Source: Salvia splendens
Taxonomy: Eukaryota > Streptophyta > Magnoliopsida > Lamiales > Lamiaceae
Length of the DNA: 64,000 bases
Direction: 5' to 3'
NCBI RefSeq assembly: GCF_004379255.2
Contig: NC_056039.1
Span: forward strand, 23,139,883 to 23,203,882
Positions 56,774-64,000 of the stretch are shown one piece after another. A program made the translations under genes and the position numbers. The stretch's first letter is position 1, and every line of letters begins with the position of its first letter. A model generated the notes under the pieces. That model worked only from the letters and a program-made list of their open reading frames with translations. It did no database searches and had not been told where the DNA came from.

Positions 56774-57492
56774 TGAAAGGACCAGAGGTGCGTAGGTGTC
56801 GTTCAAGCAAGGATATATCTTACTGGTCAGGATAGAGATCCTAACTAAGCCTAGACCCTGGTTTCAAAGATTCCTCAACCCACTCCTACTGATCAGTATA
56901 GTGGTGATAAGGGTCGAATCCCACAGAGATGGTGCGTTTAAACTACCGCGGTGATATTTGGAAAGGTTGGTTAGCTACCACGCTTGGGTTGAGTCTCTAC
57001 CTAGGCAAGAACTTAAAGGTGGTGTTTTACTGGTCAGACGGTATGAAAGACATCTGGAATGTAACTGTGTACGTGAAATGGGGAGACATTTTTGTAACAG
57101 AAAATATTTAGAAGGTACGGGTTTCTATTTTGGGCTAAACAGAATATTCAGAGGGTAGTGGAAGTTTGGTGACTAGGCTGACATGGCTTAACTAAAAGTG
57201 CAGGACAAAAGCAAAAAGCATCTAAAAAGTAAGTGGTCCCCTCCAATTGAAATAGACACCATCTTCTTCAACAAACACATCCAAAATTCAGATAACAATT
57301 CCAGATTCAACACGGAAAACACAGATTATCAACTCGCGAACACAGATCTAAAACTACGAAATCAAATCTGAAATCAAACACTGGAACTGGACTTCTGCAT
57401 ACTGGTCAACATGGAAGAACGATTCGGAAATTAAAACTAAGCTTTGCATGCAACGATCCACTTCCCAATCAAACAGTATCAGCTTATAACTC
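56774..57492 (-). repeat. Athila-type LTR, minus orientation (partial)
   Basis: Near-identical reverse complement of about 62153-62864, ending TGAAAGG (minus strand CCTTTCA) at 56774. The frames at 56929-57111 and, on the other strand, 62527-62709 encode the same 60 residues because of this inverted duplication and are not genes. Similarity stops at 57492, so the 5' half of this LTR is absent or replaced. Confidence 0.85.
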
Positions 57493-57499
57493 ACATTTT

Positions 57500-58180
57500 A
57501 GAGGGCTTACGTGTTCGGCTCTAAGTATAGGATTTTCTCTCATACTCACATCATCTATCCTGACTAGGAGGTACTAATAGGGATGGTTTCGGTTTTCCAG
57601 CATGTCCTATCTCCCTCAATTCCCCTCACCGTCAGCTCAAGACGGTTGAGTTTTAAGCCCAATCAACACACAACATAAAAAACTAGACCTAACAAAACAA
57701 AAACACAAACACAAAGACTACACATATATACATACATCCTACTGGCCATTGCGTCCCCCCTCCTACTTCACAAGTGTCTGCCCTCAGATAAGGCTGTGAA
57801 GTGGAAAAGGTAATGGCCAGTAAGGCGGGCACACAGACAACAAAATAGCAACTAGAAACAACAAACTAAACACCTAAACAAAAACCAACGAACACAAACA
57901 CGAATAAAAACTCCTCACACTTAGGCCATACAATGGACTAAGTGTGAGTCAACAAGCGTACGAAAAACAAAAACAAGAGAACACAGAAATATGCTCTAAA
58001 GAAACAAACCCTATACTTCTCACACTTAGACTATTAAATAGGCTAAGTGTTATGAATGGGGGTTTGCGAACAAACACAGATTATACCACCTAAACAAAAA
58101 CCAAGACACAAAAAAAAAACACGGAAAGCTAAAAAAAACTGAAAAATTAAAAAGAAAACTAACTGGTCGTGGGGGGTGGT
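57500..58180 (-). other. Athila 3' untranslated region with stem-loops
   Basis: It lies between the env-like ORF and the LTR remnant. CTCACACTTAG and CTAAGTGTGAG (57916-57949) form an 11-bp stem, and CTCACACTTAG with CTAAGTGT (58019-58050) a second. There is no coding sequence. Confidence 0.6.
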
Positions 58181-58181
58181 C

Positions 58182-60101
58182 TTATCGGTGTCGCCTGCTC
58201 CTTCGCGGTGCAGGTGGTGCAGGTTGTTCCTTCGACTGGTCCTTGTCCGTCTCAGCTCGGTCCTCATCATCCTTCACCGGCTCCTCGGCAGCTGCCTCGG
58301 TTTCAGTTGGTACACTTGGTCCGGTATCCTGACTTACATGTCCCCCTACTCCCGCAGCTTCTTCTTTCCTCTGGTGGGTCATTTCCTCTAATATGTTATC
58401 GATCATGGATAACAGCCTGTTCATCTCTTTCTGCATCCTGTGGTTCTCTTCACCTAAGTTGGTCACTATCACTTCCATAGATGCCTGCCTCTGGGTCAGT
58501 AAACTCTGTCCTGCAGACTCCTTCAACATTCGTTCCATTACCGATGCCAATCGCACCACCTCCGCTTTCAACTGCTGATTCTCTTCTTTCACTTCTTCCA
58601 TCGCTTTCTCCATCCTTTCGTGACGCTGCTCTTGTTCTGAAACTTTCTGGGCTACTGCTACCCTTCCGGTAGGCAAAGCTTCCTCCCCCATTGCATAGAA
58701 GCGGGGCACACCCTGCCTCAAATAGACCGTGTTCGTGCGGACGAACAACGGTGTGTCAAACATTCCCGGGGCATCCACCATGCTTAACGGGGAGAGGTCT
58801 TCAGCCTCTCTGACGATGATATTGTTCTTCACAAACATTCCCAAGATGTGGCAGAGGGAAAGATTCCGTGCGGGATGGGTAGGTATTTGGTGGCACTGGT
58901 ATGCCGTCCAAAATCCCAAGTGCAATTTCCTGCCCTTCTTGGCACACCACAAGATGTACAACTCCGTCATTGATGTTCTCACAGCCGAATTCGACTGCCC
59001 CAAAAGGTTGAAATCTAAGAACAGTTGAACTAAGCGTAAAATAGGGTCTTTGAAATGGATGGACCGCGAGAGGGTGGACTGGAACTCTCCTGAAGCTGGG
59101 TGAGTCAACTCCCCCCAAGCCTCCTGTGGTTCGAACTCCACGTGTCTGCGTGGGATTCCCCTATCCCTATTCTGCCACTCCGAACTCAACGCTTCCTCCA
59201 ATGTACACATACCCAACCTCACCGTCCACTCGATTATACTCATCCTAATCTCACTCCCAAACACCTTAAAACTGATGCATTCCTCATCCAAATCAGTGGT
59301 AACTTTAAATCTAAAAGACGAGAAAAATTCCTTGGCCAGCTTGACCGGGATGTTCATAACCTCATTCTCCAATAGCCACTCGAAACCCAACGCACGCAAA
59401 AGAGCGAGAAAAGAGTCGCGAACCTCCAATTCATCCAAAGAGGGGAGATGAAGTACCTTTCCACTCTTGATTTGTTTGCTCTTGTCATCCTTTTTTCTGG
59501 TAGGCGTTCTGGAGTTTCTTGGAGCCGAATAGCTTCATCTCCTCTATCACGCCGTCATTGAGGTCGACCGTCCACCGCCGAATAGCTTCATCAACGACCG
59601 CTTCTGGGTTGATTCGTTCAGATCTATGTCATCCCTTTCCACTTCATGAGACACCGGCTCCTCCTCGGGCGTCCTCTCCGTTTTGCCACTCCCTTCATGG
59701 GTTGTCTCTTCTTGGCTGGCCCTTTTCTTACGCTCCTCAGGGTCGGAGTCGTAATGGGCGGTGACAGCGTCGAGCTCCGCCGAATCTGGTACCGAGGTCT
59801 CCGATGGCGCGGTCGCCGATGGAGATCCCTCCTCCGATTGTACTTCTGCGTGACTGACCGGTGCAGGTGGAATTTCACTGGGTGCGGTTCCTACACCCCC
59901 CATTTGACCGAAACCAGCCAATGCCGCCGTCCAGTCCCGAGTAGGGTCCTGTTGACGAAGTAATGCCATCATGGCATCCATGGAAATCATAGGTGGTGGC
60001 TGAGCGGTCGGTGCTGGTGGTGGTGGATTTTGCTGTGGTTGTGCCTCCTTGGTTTCTTGGCGGCGCGGTTTGATTTTCTTGGCGAACGCTTTCTTCCCCA
60101 T
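58182..60101 (-). pseudogene. Athila env-like third ORF (ATHILA ORF-1 family), broken
   Basis: It starts at ATG 60101 with a basic head (GKKAFAKKIKPRR) and a Pro/Gln-rich region, and stops at 59547. The homologous frame meanwhile runs on as INPEAVVDEAIRRWTVDLND and MKLFGSKKLQNAYQKK before a second shift into the 59438-58182 frame (LHLPSLDELEVRDSFLALLR, IIEWTVRLGMC, FNLLGQSNSAVRTSMTELY and a C-terminal coiled coil). The position after integrase and before the 3' LTR and the central block fit PF03078 (ATHILA ORF-1), the env-like ORF of Athila elements. I see no clear signal peptide. Its role in the element is not established. Confidence 0.75.
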
Positions 60102-60767
60102 GATCGGAAATCTGCGATTTAGTGGTGGAAAGTAGGGTTTGATATCTTTGAGAGAGTTGGGGTTGAGAATAATGTTTCCGTGAGAGAGATGGACAAGAAT
60201 TTCTTGAAAGCGAATTTGAAAATGAGGGTTTGTGAGGGAAAAGGGTTGGGACGGTGAGTTTAATTTGGGTGAGAGAGAGCAGTTGCAGGTGGTTGTAACC
60301 GGTTATCAGGGGTTGCCGGTCGCGACGCTTCAGAAGGGAGGCGGTTTAGATTTCTGGCCTCTGATTGGTCAGCGTGTCCCTTCTCTCTGCTCACGCGCCA
60401 TCCTAGCCGCTGTCACCCTGCAAAAGCTGCACAAGCCTTAATTCAAATTATCGTCCTCTCCATAATTTCCCCTATACTTACCTAAAAAAGAAACTAATTC
60501 AAACGGGCACCTAATTAAAATTTGAAATAGCACCAGATAAGTAATCCCTTGGTCAATGTGTACTCCAAATTGAAATTAAGGCCCAAAAATATTTTTGGAT
60601 TTTTAGAAATTATCTTGCATGCAAAGATTAACTACGTATTTACAATATTTACATCTTCCTTAGGTAATTTAGAATTCTACTTGACCAGTATATGCAAGCT
60701 ATTATTTTATTTTATTTTTTTTTTCAAAAAACTAGCCATGTGGAAATCCAAATTCCTATCTTACTGA
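60102..60767 (-). other. Athila spacer between integrase and env-like ORF
   Basis: Non-coding on the minus strand. The env-like ORF is expected to be expressed from a spliced RNA, and the T/C-rich stretches here could hold the acceptor. No element boundary is seen. Confidence 0.4.
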
Positions 60768-61345
60768 TCAGTAGGACACCGTAGTAAGTGGTTGCAGTGG
60801 AATTTCATCCATTACACCCACCTCACTATTCTCCCTAAATAGTTTCAGCCTATGTCCGTTTACTATGAAAGGCTCAGAGTTAGGAAAACTCCCTGAAATT
60901 TCCACTGCCCCATTAGATCGGAGTGCAGTTATGATGTAAGGTCCTGTCCATTTGGACTTGAGCTTTCCTGGCATTAGCTTCAATCTTGACTGGAAGAGTA
61001 GTACTTTCTGGCCAACATGGAGCTCCTTAGTTCTTAGATTTCGATCATGCCACAATTTAGTTCGCTCTTTGTACCACATGGCTGAGTCAAATGACTCCAA
61101 TCTAAGTTCCTCAAGCTCCTGCAGTTGCAGTTTCCTTTCCTCTTCACAGGCTGTAGCATCCATATTTACTTTCTGTACTGCCCAGTATGCCCGGTGTTCA
61201 ATTCCAACCGGTATATGGCACATCTTCCCAAAAATGATCCGGTAAGGAGACATGCCTATGGGAGTTTTGTAGGCTGTCCGATATGCCCATAGAACATCCT
61301 CTAACCTCACACTCCAGTCTTTCCTAGAAGGATTGACGGTTTTTT
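60768..61345 (-). pseudogene. Athila integrase, C-terminal part
   Basis: From the truncated edge near 61345 the minus strand reads [55 protein letters not shown] and [20 protein letters not shown] then GPYIIT, ending at 60768. These are the last blocks of Athila-type integrase. The catalytic core, RNase H, RT and gag of this minus-strand element are missing, cut off where the next LTR begins. Confidence 0.85.
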
Positions 61346-61378
61346 CTACAAATATTAAACACACTATAAATAAATTAC

Positions 61379-62864
61379 TGATAAGTCGTATTCTAGGCCT
61401 TTGTTACGGGTCAGTATGATGTGCAAAATTGATTATATCTGCAAAACAGTTGCTCAAAGTGTGCATGTTAAGTGTTCTAGCCAGTAGGGAAGTTTCGGAA
61501 TGTTCAGGTGAAAAAGGGCGCCAGTATGATCTCATACTGATCAGTATTCGTGCTGAAACGGCTTGAGATGGAGAAGACGGATAGCTGGGACGGATTACCC
61601 ACAATTGAGGGCAAAGAAGTCAACTTGCAATGAGGATTTACCCTAAAATCAAGGGTAAGCCTCCCTATAAAAGGAAGCCAAGAAGGAAAAGAAAAAAAAT
61701 CCACATTCACTCATTCACCACCATCTTTAGGTAGAGAGTTCTCTCGGTAATACCAGTCTTTCAACCGTGTCCCGCTTCTTGCCTCGCCGCAGCCATGATC
61801 ACCTAACGCCCAGATGTTCCCAGAGTTCCAGTCATCGTCCGTTCCAGCCAGCAAGACCGTAGCTTAGAGATTCCACCGCCCGGAGTGGCAAAAACACTTA
61901 TATTTGCCTTCGCAGTTTAATTTTCCTTGCTTTCCTTACGTTGGATCTTTGTTGCTTTTGGATATTTTCTGCTTTTGAAGTACTTGTTGAAGATCCGAAC
62001 GTGTTTATGCTATGAAGCTGATTTCCGTTTCGTTTATTGTGTTGTTTTCTTTTCCTTCCTTGCCTAGTTAGCTTAGATCTAAAGTTTCTTGTTGTTTTAA
62101 GTGCTGAATCTCTCATTTCTGTTTTACATAGCAAGTTTCTCTAGGATAGTATAAGCTGGTACTGTTTGATTGGGAAGTGGATCGTTGCATGCAAAGCTTA
62201 GTTTTAATTTCCGAATCGTTCTTCCATGTTGACCAGTAAGCAGAAGTCCAGTTCCAGTGTTTGATTTCAGATTTGATTTCGTAGTTTTAGATCTGTGTTC
62301 GCGAATTGATAATCTGTGTTTTCCGTGTTGAATCTGGAATTGTTATCTGAATTTTGGATGTGTTTGTTGAAGAAGATGGTGTCTATTTCAATTGGAGGGG
62401 ACCACTTATTTTTTAGATGCTTTTTGCTTTTGTCCTTCACTTTTAGTTAAGCCCTGTCAGCCTAGTCACCAAACTTCCACTACCCTATGAATATTTTGTT
62501 TAGCCCTAAATAGAAACCCGTACCTTCTAAATATTTTCTGTTACAAAAATGTCTCCCCATTTCACGTACACAGTTACATTCCAGATGTCTTTCATACCGT
62601 CTGACCAGTAAAACACCACCTTTAAGTTCTTGCCTAGGTAGAGACTCAACCCAAGCGTGGTAGCTAACCAACCTTTCCAAATATCACCTCGGTAGTTTAA
62701 ACGCACCATGTCTGTGGGATTCGACCATTATCACCACTATACTGATCAGTAGGAGTGGGTTGAGGAATCTTTGAAACCAGGTTCTAGGCTTAGTTAGGAT
62801 CTCTATCCTGACCAGTAGGATATATCCTTGCTTGAACGACACCTACACAACCCATGCTCTTTCA
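61379..62864 (+). repeat. Athila-type 5' LTR, plus orientation
   Basis: From TGATAAGTCG (start inferred) to CTCTTTCA, directly before the primer-binding site. It contains a TATA box at 61666 and several TACTGATCAGTA or ACTGACCAGTA motifs. Its last 710 bases form an inverted repeat with 56774-57492. Confidence 0.8.
61666..61673 (+). promoter_or_regulatory. LTR TATA box
   Basis: TATAAAAG after CCTCCC, followed by an A-rich leader about 300 bases into the LTR. The likely core promoter of the plus-strand Athila element. Confidence 0.7.
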
Positions 62865-62866
62865 AA

Positions 62867-62884
62867 TGGCGTCGTTGCCGGGGA
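62867..62884 (+). other. Primer-binding site, Athila type
   Basis: TGGCGTCGTTGCCGGGGA two bases after the LTR, close to the TGGCGCCGTTGCCGGGGA site known in Athila elements (tRNA-Asp type). One difference is visible. Confidence 0.85.
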
Positions 62885-62970
62885 TGGATGGCGTTTTTGA
62901 GTTGCTATTGTGTGTGATACTTTGGTGTATATATTGTGTATAATTTTCCTTTTTCTTTTCATTTCAGTTT

Positions 62971-64000
62971 ATGAGCAGTAGCTCATCTCCTGATCAGTGG
63001 AGGCCGAAAATACTCAAGGGAGGAACTATACTCGTAACCACTCGTTCTGGCCTGTCGACCACCTTGTCTGACCTAGGCACGAGTAGTGACGAAGAGAAGG
63101 GCACCATAGAGGGACCAATACCAGAAGAGAAACCACTGTTGGAAGGCAACCCAAGGGAAATGGCCAACCAGGGAGATGAAGACCCGGAGATCGGGACGCT
63201 GAACGCACATACTGAAGGAGAGCCCCCGCAAGCCATAGTCGTTACTCCAGGGCAAACCACCTACGATGTGAAGCCTCATGTGATCGCGATCCTGCCTACA
63301 TACTGTGGGAAGAGCTATGAAGGGCCGTATGAGTTTCTTCATGAGTTTTGTAAAATTTGTAGGGCGCAGAGGAGACCAGCAGGAACGACTGAGGATGATT
63401 ATAGGCTGAAGGTTTTGCCATTTGTGCTCAAGGGGGAAGCTAACACCTGGTTCATGCTCCTGCCCAACTCTATTGAGACTTGGGCCGATTTCAAGTCAGC
63501 ATTCCTGGGTGAGTTTTTTCCGTCATCCAAGACAAGCGCGCTGAAGAGGGAAATAACTAATGTGAAGCAAGGGTATGATGAACCCTTGAGTGATTATTGG
63601 GCAAGATACATGGGTCTTTTGGAATCATGTCCCAACCATCGCATGGCGGACATTGAAGTACATCATACTTTCTACGAAGGTATGAATGCGGTAACCAAGG
63701 ACCTGGCAAATTCATCGTCAGGAGGAAGCTTCACGCAATTACGGGTCAGCGAAGCGAAGAGAGTCCTAAGGAAGCTATTGAATGCAAAGAAAGAGTATGA
63801 CCATTCAAGGGAAGGATACAACCGAGAGCGGGCTGCTGTTGCCTCGTCTACTGATCAGGAAAATAAGCTGGAGCAGAAAATGGATTTGAAATGGATGAGC
63901 TGAAGAAGTCACTTCTGAGTGCGATCGAGAAGAGCACTCCACCACCTCCCCCAGCTGGGAATTACAAGGGTGCAGAGCAGGGAAATCAAGGACCGAACTA
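62971..64000 (+). pseudogene. Athila-type gag (5' part, runs off window)
   Basis: ATG at 62971 (SSSSSPDQW). A variable acidic head is followed by the gag domain (PF03732): GKSYEGPYEFLHEFCKIC, DDYRLKVLPFVLKGEANTWF, ETWADFKSAFLGEFFPSSKT and EPLSDYWARYMGLLESCPNH. A TGA at 63901 ends the frame at KWMS, while a neighbouring frame continues as ELKKSLLSAIEKSTPPPPPA to the window edge, indicating a one-base shift. The element appears otherwise well preserved here. Confidence 0.85.

Noticed and set aside
56929..57111. 60-residue frame also found reversed at 62527-62709
   Set aside because: Identical because it lies in the inverted Athila LTR. No RNA or domain evidence for a gene.
1..64000. tRNA and rRNA genes
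   Set aside because: None recognised. The only tRNA-related sequences are the two retrotransposon primer-binding sites.

Overview
This window looks like gene-poor, transposon-dense nuclear DNA of a flowering plant. It has plant-type LTR retrotransposons (Tekay-like and Athila-like Gypsy, Copia), a plant L1-like LINE, PIF/Harbinger elements, FAR1-type Mutator-like elements (MULEs), and decayed pieces of two plant housekeeping genes. There are no bacterial operon signals. An asterid of the Lamiales, such as a sage-like plant, is my best guess; this rests on the general look of the elements and is weak. I found no intact host gene, tRNA or rRNA gene.

Layout. Positions 1-342 hold the 3' end of a Harbinger element. 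From 2403 to about 4134 there is an array of a reiterated TATCATT word with a 440-bp tandem duplication. From 4153 to 17320, and again from 23873 to 28339, lies a series of elements bounded by (TA)n tracts: a 320-bp MITE (A), an 8.5-kb MULE (B) with a decayed FAR1-like transposase convergent with a decayed Ulp1-like protease gene and a nested intact Harbinger, two MULEs of one family (C and D, opposite orientations), and a truncated element (E). Between E and D a 5'-truncated Copia element is split by an L1-like LINE with an 11-bp target duplication.

From 28.5 to 52.2 kb there are exon-like fragments resembling nodulin homeobox (NDX) and CCR4-NOT subunit 1 (NOT1) genes, all on the plus strand and with stops. 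They are split by a 15-kb Tekay-like Gypsy element (33640-48960). That element carries a pre-gag ORF, a (TA)n-flanked MITE in its leader, a reversed solo LTR with perfect AAAGG target duplications, a second reversed LTR-like insertion, and a third reversed LTR fragment abutting its 3' LTR.

From 52.3 to 56.8 kb is a degenerate TG/TA-rich array with a higher-order unit of about 1,060 bp. From 56774 to the end are two Athila-type elements in opposite orientation: a minus-strand one (integrase end, env-like ORF, LTR) and a plus-strand one (LTR with TATA box, primer-binding site, gag).

The most interesting pattern is the set of (TA)n-bounded MULE-like elements. Each family is filled with its own short reiterated word (TGCATTAT, TTGACAT, TATCATT, TTATAATGAAC or TTAGGTCAT). 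The C/D family has, convergent to its FAR1-type transposase, a small two-exon gene for a protein with an N-terminal AT-hook (KRGRP). In D this gene is still open (91 codons after splicing).
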